Part shown: positions 16,814 through 23,975 of the stretch, piece by piece | Layout of the letters: each line of letters opens with the position of its first letter | How positions within the stretch are numbered: the stretch's first letter is position 1 | Origin: Cupriavidus yeoncheonensis | Lineage (GTDB): Bacteria; Pseudomonadota; Gammaproteobacteria; Burkholderiales; Burkholderiaceae | Assembly: GCF_905397275.1 (NCBI RefSeq) | Contig: NZ_CAJPUY010000034.1 | Coordinates: 1 to 47,135, forward strand | DNA: 47,135 nt | Direction of reading: 5' to 3' | Position numbers and translations under genes: made by a program | The notes under the pieces: generated by a model | Told to the model about the DNA's origin: nothing | The model's input: the letters and a program-made list of their open reading frames with translations, nothing else | Databases searched by the model: none

Positions 16814-17571
16814 CCCGGGCCACTACCGCCACCACTACCGCCACCACTCCCCCCGCACTGGAGATCCGCGACCTGCACGCATGGTATGGCGAATCGCACA
16901 TCCTGCATGGCGTGAACCTGACGGTGAACCCCGGCGAGGTGGTCACGCTGCTCGGCCGCAACGGCGCCGGACGCACCACCACGCTGCGCGCCATCATGGG
17001 CCTGGTCGGCCAGCGCAAGGGCTCGGTGCGCGTGCATGGCCAGGAAACCATCGCCATGAAGACGCACCGCATCGCGCCGCTCGGCCTTGGCTATTGCCCG
17101 GAAGAGCGCGCGATCTTTTCGAGCCTGTCGTGCGAAGAGAACCTGCTGCTGCCGCCCGAGTTCGCGCGCGCGCCCGGCGCGGCGGGCCTGCGCGAGCCGA
17201 TGACGGTCGCCGAGCTCTACGAGATGTTCCCCAACCTGCTCGAACGCCGCAAGAGCCCGGGCACGCGCATGTCGGGCGGGGAGCAGCAGATGCTGGCGGT
17301 CGCGCGCATCCTGCGCACCGGCGCCAGCGTGCTGCTGCTCGACGAGATCTCGGAAGGGCTGGCGCCGGTGATCGTGCAGAAGCTCGCGAAGATGATCACC
17401 ATGCTGCGCCAGCGCGGCTACACCGTTGTCATGGTGGAGCAGAACTTCCGCTTCGCCGCGCCGCTGGCCGACCGCTTCTATGTGATGGAACACGGCGCCA
17501 TCGTGGAGGCATTCGAGTCTTCGGAACTGGAACGCAAGATGCCGACGCTTAACGCACTGCTCGGCGTGTAA
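16810..17571 (+). CDS. Liv-type ABC importer ATPase (LivF-like)
   Basis: The 253-residue ATPase overlaps the previous gene by 4 bp. Signature MSGGEQQMLAVARIL and Walker B VLLLDEISEGLAP are intact. The Walker A reads GRNGAGRTT, with Arg in place of the usually invariant Lys. I recall the same substitution in several betaproteobacterial LivF proteins, so it is probably a tolerated subgroup trait and not decay. The first 15 residues are rich in Thr and Ala, encoded by a near-repetitive ACTACCGCC stretch. Confidence 0.88.
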   Translation: MTRATTATTTATTPPALEIRDLHAWYGESHILHGVNLTVNPGEVVTLLGRNGAGRTTTLRAIMGLVGQRKGSVRVHGQETIAMKTHRIAPLGLGYCPEERAIFSSLSCEENLLLPPEFARAPGAAGLREPMTVAELYEMFPNLLERRKSPGTRMSGGEQQMLAVARILRTGASVLLLDEISEGLAPVIVQKLAKMITMLRQRGYTVVMVEQNFRFAAPLADRFYVMEHGAIVEAFESSELERKMPTLNALLGV

Positions 17572-17583
17572 GGAGAGTTTCCA

Positions 17584-18468
17584 ATGGAATTGTTCGGAGT
17601 ACCCCTGCCGGCGCTGCTCAGCCAGCTGCTGCTGGGGTTGGTGAACGGATCGTTCTACGCGATCCTGAGTCTGGGGCTGGCCGTGATCTTCGGCCTGCTC
17701 AACGTGATCAACTTTGCCCACGGTGCGCTGTTCATGCTTGGCGCGGTGCTGGCCTGGATGGGCCTGAACTACCTGGGCATCAGCTACTGGCTGATGCTGC
17801 TGCTGGCGCCGCTGGTGACAGGCGCAATCGGCGTGGTGCTGGAACGCACCATGCTGCGCCACCTGTACCGCTTCGACCACCTCTACGGGCTGCTGCTGAC
17901 GCTGGGCATCTGCCTGTTGCTGGAAGGCCTGCTGCGATCGGCCTATGGGGTCTCCGGCCTGCCCTATCCGACGCCGGAAGCGCTCACCGGCGTGACCGGC
18001 CTTGGCTTCATGGTGCTGCCCAACTACCGCGCCTGGGTGGTGGTGGCGTCGCTGGGCGTCTGCTTTGCCACCTGGTACGTGATCGAGAAGACCCGGCTTG
18101 GCGCCTACCTTAGGGCCGGCACCGAAAACCCGCGCATGGTCGAGGCGTTCGGCATCAACGTGCCGCTGCTGGTGACGCTGACCTACGCCTTCGGCGTGGG
18201 CCTGGCGGCGCTGGCGGGCGTGCTCGCGGCACCGGTGATGCAGGTGTCGCCGCTGATGGGCCAGAACCTGATCATCACGGTGTTCGCGGTGGTGGTGATC
18301 GGCGGCATGGGTTCCATCCTCGGATCGATCTTCACCGGCCTTGGCCTGGGCGTGTTCGAGGGCATGACCAAGGTGTTCTACCCCGAGGCCTCGGCCACGG
18401 TCGTGTTCGTGGCCATGGTCTGCGTGCTGCTGGTACGCCCGGCCGGTCTCTTTGGAAAGGAAGCATGA
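17584..18468 (+). CDS. Liv-type ABC importer permease (LivH-like)
   Basis: The 294-residue protein is strongly hydrophobic with about eight membrane helices and LivH features: NGSFYAILSLGLAVIFGLLN at the start and GGMGSILGSIFTGLGLGVFE near the end. AAGGAG lies ahead of the ATG, 12 bp after the LivF-like gene. Its stop overlaps the LivM-like start. Confidence 0.9.
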   Translation: MELFGVPLPALLSQLLLGLVNGSFYAILSLGLAVIFGLLNVINFAHGALFMLGAVLAWMGLNYLGISYWLMLLLAPLVTGAIGVVLERTMLRHLYRFDHLYGLLLTLGICLLLEGLLRSAYGVSGLPYPTPEALTGVTGLGFMVLPNYRAWVVVASLGVCFATWYVIEKTRLGAYLRAGTENPRMVEAFGINVPLLVTLTYAFGVGLAALAGVLAAPVMQVSPLMGQNLIITVFAVVVIGGMGSILGSIFTGLGLGVFEGMTKVFYPEASATVVFVAMVCVLLVRPAGLFGKEA

Positions 18469-19517
18469 TGACGGCACGCGACAACCGCGCCACGTTCGCT
18501 TACGGCCTGCTGCTGGCGGTCCTGGCGGCCGCCCCGTTCCTGGGCGCCTATCCGGTGCTGGTGATGAAGCTGCTGTGCTTCGCGCTGTTCGCCTGCGCCT
18601 TCAACCTGCTGCTCGGCTTCACCGGCCTGCTGTCGTTCGGCCACGCCGCGTTTTTCGGCGGCGCGGCCTATGCGTGCGGCTACGCGATGAAGTCACTGCA
18701 AGTCACGCCGGAGATCGGCCTGCTGTTCGGCACTGCGTTCGGCGCGCTGCTGGGCCTGGCGTTCGGTGCGCTGGCGATTCGCAGGCAAGGCATCTATTTC
18801 GCCATGATCACGCTGGCACTGGCGCAGATGTTCTATTTCTTCTGCCTGCAGGCGCCGCTCACCGGCGGCGAGGACGGCTTGCAGGCGGTGCCGCGCGGCC
18901 ACCTGTTCGGCGTGGTCTCGCTGGAACCCGACATGACCATGTACTACCTGGTGCTGGCCATCACGGCGGCGGCCTTCCTGGGCATCATGCGCATCGTCAA
19001 CTCGCCGTTCGGGCAGATTCTGCGTGCCATCAAGGAGAACGAACCGCGCGCGATCTCGCTCGGCTATGACGCCGACCGCTTCAAGCTGCTGGCCTTCGTG
19101 CTCTCCTCCGCGCTCGCGGGACTGGCCGGCGCGCTCAAGACGCTGGTGCTCGGCTTCGCCACGCTGACCGATGTGCACTGGATGATGTCGGGCTCGGTGA
19201 TCCTGATGACGCTGGTGGGCGGCATGGGCACGCTGTCCGGGCCGATCCTGGGCGCCGTCGTCATCGTCGCGCTCGAGAACAAGCTCGGCGATGCCGGCAC
19301 GGCCCTGGCGGCGCTGACCGGGGTGTCGTGGTTCGACTCGCTCGGCGAGTCCGTCAGCATGGTCACCGGACTGATCTTCGTGGTCTGCGTTCTCGCGTTC
19401 CGGCGCGGCATCATGGGCGAGATCGAGGCGCGCTGGCGGGTTCGCCCCGTGTCGCGGCCCGTCGCCACGGCCACTGGCGCGGCCCGGCCGGGTGCCGCCG
19501 GTTCCGGACAGGGTTAA
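18465..19517 (+). CDS. Liv-type ABC importer permease (LivM-like)
   Basis: The 350-residue protein has about ten membrane helices and LivM features such as FNLLLGFTGLLSFGHAAFFG and GGMGTLSGPILGAVV. It begins inside the end of the LivH-like gene (ATGATG), so the two permease chains are translationally coupled. The last 30 residues are Pro, Ala and Arg rich and probably disordered. It closes the importer operon; the picB genes start 80 bp later under their own operator pair. Confidence 0.9.
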   Translation: MMTARDNRATFAYGLLLAVLAAAPFLGAYPVLVMKLLCFALFACAFNLLLGFTGLLSFGHAAFFGGAAYACGYAMKSLQVTPEIGLLFGTAFGALLGLAFGALAIRRQGIYFAMITLALAQMFYFFCLQAPLTGGEDGLQAVPRGHLFGVVSLEPDMTMYYLVLAITAAAFLGIMRIVNSPFGQILRAIKENEPRAISLGYDADRFKLLAFVLSSALAGLAGALKTLVLGFATLTDVHWMMSGSVILMTLVGGMGTLSGPILGAVVIVALENKLGDAGTALAALTGVSWFDSLGESVSMVTGLIFVVCVLAFRRGIMGEIEARWRVRPVSRPVATATGAARPGAAGSGQG

Positions 19518-19541
19518 CGAGGATAGTTCGTGCAAAATACA

Positions 19542-19574
19542 TCAGTACACTGATCGTTATAGTCAGTGTACTGA
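19542..19574. promoter_or_regulatory. Paired PicR operators for the picB operon
   Basis: TCAGTACACTGA (19542-19553) and TCAGTGTACTGA (19563-19574) lie 21 bp apart, centre to centre, just ahead of the Rieske ferredoxin gene at 19597. The second is a perfect palindrome. The close pairing repeats the arrangement seen in the picC/MFS gap. Confidence 0.78.
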
Positions 19575-19596
19575 CAGATCAGCAACGGAGAGCTTC

Positions 19597-19902
19597 ATGG
19601 CATGGATTGAAATCAACGACGCCGGCACGCTGCAGAACGATGAAGTGATGCCGCTCACGCTGGGCGAGCGCCAGCTGGCGGTCTTCCGCAGCGACGACGA
19701 ATACTTCGTCACGGACAACGTCTGCACGCACCAGTACGCCCTGCTGTCCGATGGCTACCTGGAAGACGGCTGCATCGAATGCCCGCTGCACCAGGCCCGC
19801 TTCGACATCCGTACCGGCAAGGCCATGTGCGCGCCGGCCGCCACCGACATCCGCACCTACCCGGTCAAGTTCGAAGACAGCCGGGTCTGGGTCGAGCTGT
19901 GA
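19597..19902 (+). CDS. picB: Rieske ferredoxin component of a PicB-type oxygenase
   Basis: The 101-residue protein has the complete Rieske cluster motif: C43-T-H45, then C62-PL-H65 (NVCTHQYALLSDG...CPLHQARFD). The size and sequence match ferredoxins of three-component ring hydroxylating dioxygenase systems. It would carry electrons from the FAD reductase encoded next to the oxygenase. First gene of the picB operon, with CGGAGAG before the ATG. Confidence 0.9.
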   Translation: MAWIEINDAGTLQNDEVMPLTLGERQLAVFRSDDEYFVTDNVCTHQYALLSDGYLEDGCIECPLHQARFDIRTGKAMCAPAATDIRTYPVKFEDSRVWVEL

Positions 19903-19913
19903 CGGAGCCGCGC

Positions 19914-21206
19914 ATGGCACAGCAAGCGCCCATCCTGATCGTCGGTGCCGGCCAGGCCGGTGCCATGGCCGCCGCCGAGCTGCGCAAGCTGGGGCACGCT
20001 GATCGCATCGTCATGGTTGGCGGCGAACGGCACGCGCCGTACGAGCGTCCGCCGCTTTCCAAGGCGGTGCTGGCCGATGCCGGCCAGCGGGGCCAGATCG
20101 GCGTGCATCCCGCCAGCTTCTACGCGGAGCGCGAGATCGACCTGCGCCTCGGCACCACCGTGACCGCGATCGACCCCGCGCGCAGCGTCGCCGCCTGCAC
20201 GGACGGCAGCGAAATCCACTTCGGCGCCTGCCTGCTCGCCACCGGTGGCAGCGCACGCGCGCTGAAGGCGCTGCCGCCCGGCACGCCCGATGTGCACTAC
20301 CTGCGCACGCTGGACGACGCGGATGCCCTGCGCGAGGCCATGCAGCGCGCCGACGAGATCCTGGTGATCGGTGGCGGCTTCCTCGGACTGGAGACCGCGT
20401 CCACGGCGGTGGACCTTGGCCTCAAGGTCACCGTGCTGGAAAGCGCCGACACGCTGCTCGGCCGCGCCGCCCCTGCAGAGCTTGGGGACTGGCTGGCGCA
20501 GCGCATCCGCGCACGCGGCGTGGACCTGAGGCTTGGCTGCCAGATCGCGGCAATCGAACCGCAGTCGCAAGGTGTGCGGGTGCAGCTGGCCGATGGCACC
20601 GCCTGGCAGGTGCCGGTGCTCGTGGTAGCGATTGGCCTGACCCCGAACTCCGGCCTTGCCGCCGGCGCCGGGCTTGCACTGCACCCGGGAAACGGCGGCA
20701 TCCGGATCGACGAACGGGGTCGCACCAGCGCACCGAACATCTACGCCGCCGGCGATTGCGCAAGCCAGTTCCATCCGCTGTTCGGCACCGAGATGCGCCT
20801 GGAATCGTGGCAATCGGCCAATGAGCAGGCCCGCATCGCCGCGACGTCCATGCTCGGCCTGGAGGCCGCGCCCGCAGCCACGCCGTGGTTCTGGACCGAC
20901 CAGTTCGGCTGCAACGTGCAGATGCTTGGCGCCGCCCATGCCGGCATCCGCTATGCGTGGCGGGAGCGCCCGCCCGGCGACGCGGCAAGCCCGAAATTCA
21001 TGCTGCTCGGCACGCTGGACGGCCGCCTGCGCCACGCGATCGCCGTCAATGCAGGCGGCGACCTGCGCCAGTTGCGCGCGCTGTTCGGCCTGCCCGTCGA
21101 AGAACACCTGGCCCGCCTGTGCGACGCCGCCCTGCCCCTGCGCCAGCTCGTGCGCGAAGTGCAGGCGGACGCAACCGGCCGCACCGCCAGCCTCACCACA
21201 CTCTGA
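19914..21206 (+). CDS. picB: FAD-dependent ferredoxin reductase of a PicB-type oxygenase
   Basis: The 430-residue flavoprotein is a ferredoxin reductase of the BphA4/rubredoxin reductase type. Residues about 6-25 hold the FAD motif VGAGQAGAMAAAELRK, about 148-170 the NAD motif GGGFLGLETASTAVDLG, and about 270-285 the second FAD motif NIYAAGDCAS. I chose the ATG at 19914 with GGAG at 19904-19907; a GTG at 19899 that overlaps the ferredoxin stop is an alternative. It passes electrons from NAD(P)H to the Rieske ferredoxin. Confidence 0.9.
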   Translation: MAQQAPILIVGAGQAGAMAAAELRKLGHADRIVMVGGERHAPYERPPLSKAVLADAGQRGQIGVHPASFYAEREIDLRLGTTVTAIDPARSVAACTDGSEIHFGACLLATGGSARALKALPPGTPDVHYLRTLDDADALREAMQRADEILVIGGGFLGLETASTAVDLGLKVTVLESADTLLGRAAPAELGDWLAQRIRARGVDLRLGCQIAAIEPQSQGVRVQLADGTAWQVPVLVVAIGLTPNSGLAAGAGLALHPGNGGIRIDERGRTSAPNIYAAGDCASQFHPLFGTEMRLESWQSANEQARIAATSMLGLEAAPAATPWFWTDQFGCNVQMLGAAHAGIRYAWRERPPGDAASPKFMLLGTLDGRLRHAIAVNAGGDLRQLRALFGLPVEEHLARLCDAALPLRQLVREVQADATGRTASLTTL

Positions 21207-21218
21207 AAGGAACACCCC

Positions 21219-22508
21219 ATGTACCAGACACAAGCGGTGATCCAGCACAAGCTGGGACGCAAGGACACCGGCCTGGCCGACTGCCGCTGGCCCGAAGACG
21301 GCCTGCACTACATTCCGGACTGGGTGTACACGAGCCAGTCCGTCTACGACCTGGAACTCGACAAGATCTTCCGCGGCCGCTCGTGGAACTATGTGGCGCT
21401 GGAAGCGGAGATCCCGAACACGGGCGACTTCAAGCGCTCCTATGTCGGCGCCACGCCCGTAGTGGTTTCGCGCGCGCAGGACGGTTCGATCAACGTCTTC
21501 GAGAATCGCTGCGCGCACCGCGGCGCCGAGTTCTGCCGCCACAGCCAGGGCAATACCAAGGAATTCGTCTGCCCCTATCACCAGTGGTCCTATGACCTGA
21601 AGGGTAACCTGCAGGGCGTGCCGTTCAAGCGCGGCGTGAACCGCGCGGGCGGCATGCCGAAGGACTTCCGCAACGAAGACCACGGACTGGTGAAGCTGAA
21701 CGTGGCCACGCGCAACGGCGTGATCTTCGCCTCGTACGCGAACGACATGGAAAGCCTCGAGGAATACATGACGCCGGAGATCCTCAAGGACTTCGACGTG
21801 GTGTTCAACGGCAAGCCGCTCAAGGTGCTCGGGTATTACAAGAACGAGCTGCCGTGCAACTGGAAGATGTACCACGAGAACCTGAAGGACCCGTACCACG
21901 CCACGCTGCTGCACTCGTTCCTGGTGGTGTTCGGCCTGCTGGTGGCGGGCAACGATTCGGCCATGATCGCCGACCCCGTGCATGGCCGCCACGGCACCAT
22001 GGCATCGGCCAAGAAGGAAGACAAGTATGCGGCCGTCAGCGACGAAAACAAGAAGGAAATGCGCTCCTACCACGAAGGCATGCGCCTGGAGGATGAGCGC
22101 TTCCTGGAGTACGTGAAGGAGTTCGACTCGCCGTGGTCGGTCACCATGCAGACCATCTGGCCGAACCTGATCGTGCAGCGCGAGATGAATACGCTGGGCG
22201 TGCGCCATATCGTCCCCAACGGCCCGGACAGCATGCTGATGCTGTGGACCATGTTCGGCTACGAGGACGACACCGAGGAAATGACCCAGCACCGCCTGCG
22301 CCAGGGCAACCTGATGGGGCCGGCCGGCTTCCTGGGCCTGGAGGACAACGAAGCCATGAAGTTCGTGCAGGAAGGCCTGCGCCGCTCGACCACCGACGTC
22401 AATGTGCTCAAGCTCGATGCCAACCATGTGGGCACGTCGAACTCGCTGATCTCGGAATCGGCGATCCGCGCCATGTACCAGTACTACCGCAGCGTGATGG
22501 GGTTCTGA
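21219..22508 (+). CDS. picB: Rieske oxygenase large subunit, probable 6-hydroxypicolinate 3-monooxygenase
   Basis: The 429-residue protein is the catalytic alpha subunit of a ring hydroxylating oxygenase. The Rieske centre is C98-x-H100 and C118-x2-H121. The mononuclear iron site is in NLKDPYHATLLH (D224 bridging, ligands H227 and H232), with the third carboxylate ligand further on. Length matches the family. With the ferredoxin, reductase and beta subunit it makes four components, the composition reported for PicB of Alcaligenes faecalis JQ135, which hydroxylates 6-hydroxypicolinate at C3. Substrate is inferred from the locus; the enzyme family includes many aromatic-acid oxygenases. Confidence 0.88.
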   Translation: MYQTQAVIQHKLGRKDTGLADCRWPEDGLHYIPDWVYTSQSVYDLELDKIFRGRSWNYVALEAEIPNTGDFKRSYVGATPVVVSRAQDGSINVFENRCAHRGAEFCRHSQGNTKEFVCPYHQWSYDLKGNLQGVPFKRGVNRAGGMPKDFRNEDHGLVKLNVATRNGVIFASYANDMESLEEYMTPEILKDFDVVFNGKPLKVLGYYKNELPCNWKMYHENLKDPYHATLLHSFLVVFGLLVAGNDSAMIADPVHGRHGTMASAKKEDKYAAVSDENKKEMRSYHEGMRLEDERFLEYVKEFDSPWSVTMQTIWPNLIVQREMNTLGVRHIVPNGPDSMLMLWTMFGYEDDTEEMTQHRLRQGNLMGPAGFLGLEDNEAMKFVQEGLRRSTTDVNVLKLDANHVGTSNSLISESAIRAMYQYYRSVMGF

Positions 22509-22511
22509 ACG

Positions 22512-23036
22512 ATGAAACCGATGCACTACGCCGTCTATCGCGAAAGCACGCTGGGCACCGCGCGCGCCATCGAACTGCGCCTGGAGATCGAGAACTTCCA
22601 TGCGGAATACTGCGCGGTGCTCGACGCCGGGCTGGTCGAGCAGTGGCCGCGGTTCTTCACCGACGATGCGCTCTACCGCATCACCGCGCGCGAGAACGCC
22701 GAACTGAACCTGCCGGTGGGGCTCGTGTATGCCGAGGGCATCGGCATGATGCGCGACCGCGCCGCGGCCATTGCCAACACGCAGATGTTCGCGCCGCGCT
22801 ATAACCTGCACCTGGTGACCAATACGCGCGTGATCGACGAGGCCGCGGACGGCGGCATCCTCGCGCAGGCCAATTTCCTGCTGCTGCAGACGCTGGTGGA
22901 AGGCCCGACCACCATGCATATGGCCGGCACCTACCACGACCGCTTCCAGCGCTCGGCAAGCGGGCTGCTGCTGCGTGAACGCCAGGTGATCTACGACACG
23001 ACGATCATCGCGAACGATCTGGTCTATCCAGTCTGA
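22512..23036 (+). CDS. picB: Rieske oxygenase small subunit
   Basis: The 174-residue protein is the beta subunit of ring hydroxylating oxygenases (SnoaL-like cone fold), with IENFHAEYCAVLDAGLVEQWPRFFTDDALYRI and the C-terminal LLLRERQVIYDTTIIANDLVYPV typical of the family. It has no metal site and supports the alpha3beta3 assembly. It begins 3 bp after the alpha stop and ends the rightward pic transcript just before a strong hairpin. Confidence 0.9.
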   Translation: MKPMHYAVYRESTLGTARAIELRLEIENFHAEYCAVLDAGLVEQWPRFFTDDALYRITARENAELNLPVGLVYAEGIGMMRDRAAAIANTQMFAPRYNLHLVTNTRVIDEAADGGILAQANFLLLQTLVEGPTTMHMAGTYHDRFQRSASGLLLRERQVIYDTTIIANDLVYPV

Positions 23037-23050
23037 GCCAGACCGGAAAC

Positions 23051-23077
23051 ACAAGGCGGGCCTTGCGCCCGCCTTGT
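23051..23077. terminator. Hairpin terminator between picB and picR
   Basis: ACAAGGCGGG (23051-23060) pairs perfectly with CCCGCCTTGT (23068-23077) around a 7-base loop. It lies between the convergent ends of the oxygenase beta gene and the MarR gene and could serve both strands, although the T-rich tail on the plus side is broken (GTCCTTGTCGTTTT). Confidence 0.6.
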
Positions 23078-23113
23078 CGTCCTTGTCGTTTTACCGCCGC
23101 CGTCGCCGCCGCC

Positions 23114-23647
23114 CTACATGCTGCGCAATACCGTACGGCTGTACTGGTTGTTCGCCTCCACCAGCGTGGCCAGAAGTTCCATGAACACTTCACGCTGCGC
23201 CGGCTTCAGCGGTGCCAGCATGCGCTCCTGCGCCCGCGCCATGTCGGCGCGCAAGGCCGTCACCACGCTCTTGCCCTCCTTGGTCAGGTAGACATGCCGC
23301 GTGCGGCGGTCCGCCGGATTGTCCCGGCGCTCCACCAGGCCGCGCTCCTCCAGCCGCCGCACCACATCCGCCGTGGTGGTGCGGTCCAGTCCCACCTCCT
23401 GGCCCAGCGAGGTCTGGTCCAGTCCGGGCAGCACCGACAACACCGTCAGGATCGCGTACTGCACCGGCGTGATGTTGGGCGACTTGCACTCCTCGAAGAA
23501 CATCGCGACATGGATCTGGTGCAGACGCCGCACCAGGAAGCCCGGTCGCGCCCACAGCAGGTCCTTGGCCGGGTCACTCTCCGCCCCTAGCGCCGGCACT
23601 GCCGCGCTGTCATCCACGGCTGCACCGCGCCTTGCTCTTGGAGGCAT
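23114..23647 (-). CDS. picR: MarR-type regulator, probable PicR
   Basis: The start at 23647 (MPPRARRG) is chosen over a longer frame reaching 23824, because the longer N-terminus is not family-like and would cover an operator and the promoter. The 177-residue protein has a MarR winged helix: ITPVQYAILTVLSVLPGLDQTSLGQEVGLDRTT (helix-turn-helix about 75-105), the wing DNPADRRTRHVYLT, and a dimerising helical end. It probably represses the pic operons and is released by a pathway intermediate; I recall 6-hydroxypicolinate as effector of the JQ135 homologue. It is transcribed convergently with picB and has an operator-like site 17 bp ahead of its start, so autoregulation is likely. Confidence 0.87.
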   Translation of the reverse strand: MPPRARRGAAVDDSAAVPALGAESDPAKDLLWARPGFLVRRLHQIHVAMFFEECKSPNITPVQYAILTVLSVLPGLDQTSLGQEVGLDRTTTADVVRRLEERGLVERRDNPADRRTRHVYLTKEGKSVVTALRADMARAQERMLAPLKPAQREVFMELLATLVEANNQYSRTVLRSM

Positions 23648-23663
23648 ATCACTCACCAGTTTG

Positions 23664-23675
23664 TTAGCACACTGA
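23664..23675. promoter_or_regulatory. Degenerate PicR operator upstream of picR
   Basis: TTAGCACACTGA differs from the ten-site consensus mainly by T for C at the second base. It lies 17 bp ahead of the MarR start codon. A weaker site at the repressor's own gene would fit autoregulation. Confidence 0.5.
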
Positions 23676-23883
23676 AAGTATATAGGAAGGGCGGATGGGA
23701 ACGGGCTTTGTCCAGACATCTTCCGGTTCGGCCCGGCTCGTCCAGGGAAGCAGCGCGCGGCCGGACCGGCTTTCGCAGTGCCGGGACTCCCACACAAGCG
23801 CCCCATTTGATACTTAATCAGCACTTTTAATTGGATTTGTCTCGTTTTTTCGCTTCATACATTCCAAAAAATAAAACTTTCTA

Positions 23884-23947
23884 TTGACCAAGCGCCGTCT
23901 TCCGCCTACATTTCCTCCAACAACAATTTTCCGGAACGAATAGTTCC
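23884..23947 (+). promoter_or_regulatory. xsc promoter with downstream GGAAC palindrome
   Basis: TTGACC (23884-23889), 17 bp, TACATT (23907-23912) form a plausible sigma-70 promoter. After 20 bp comes GGAACGAATAGTTCC (23933-23947), a palindrome with 5-bp centre, then AGGAGA and the xsc ATG. Hexamers and both spacings are the same as in the region before the GabP-like permease (44008-44071). A repressor bound to the palindrome would block the start of transcription. The whole 23648-23975 gap holds no gene and is more A+T rich than its neighbours. Confidence 0.7.
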
Positions 23948-23975
23948 ACTTTATTACGTCACACAGGAGACACCC

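Noticed and set aside
19857..23054. Very long open frame on the minus strand opposite the picB genes
   Set aside because: It lies opposite four well-supported genes and is a by-product of high-GC codon use; its translation is rich in Arg, His, Gln and Ala and has no family features.
23648..23824. N-terminal extension of the MarR protein
   Set aside because: The frame is open, but the extension would cover an operator-like site, is not similar to MarR N-termini, and a good start with a ribosome site exists at 23647.
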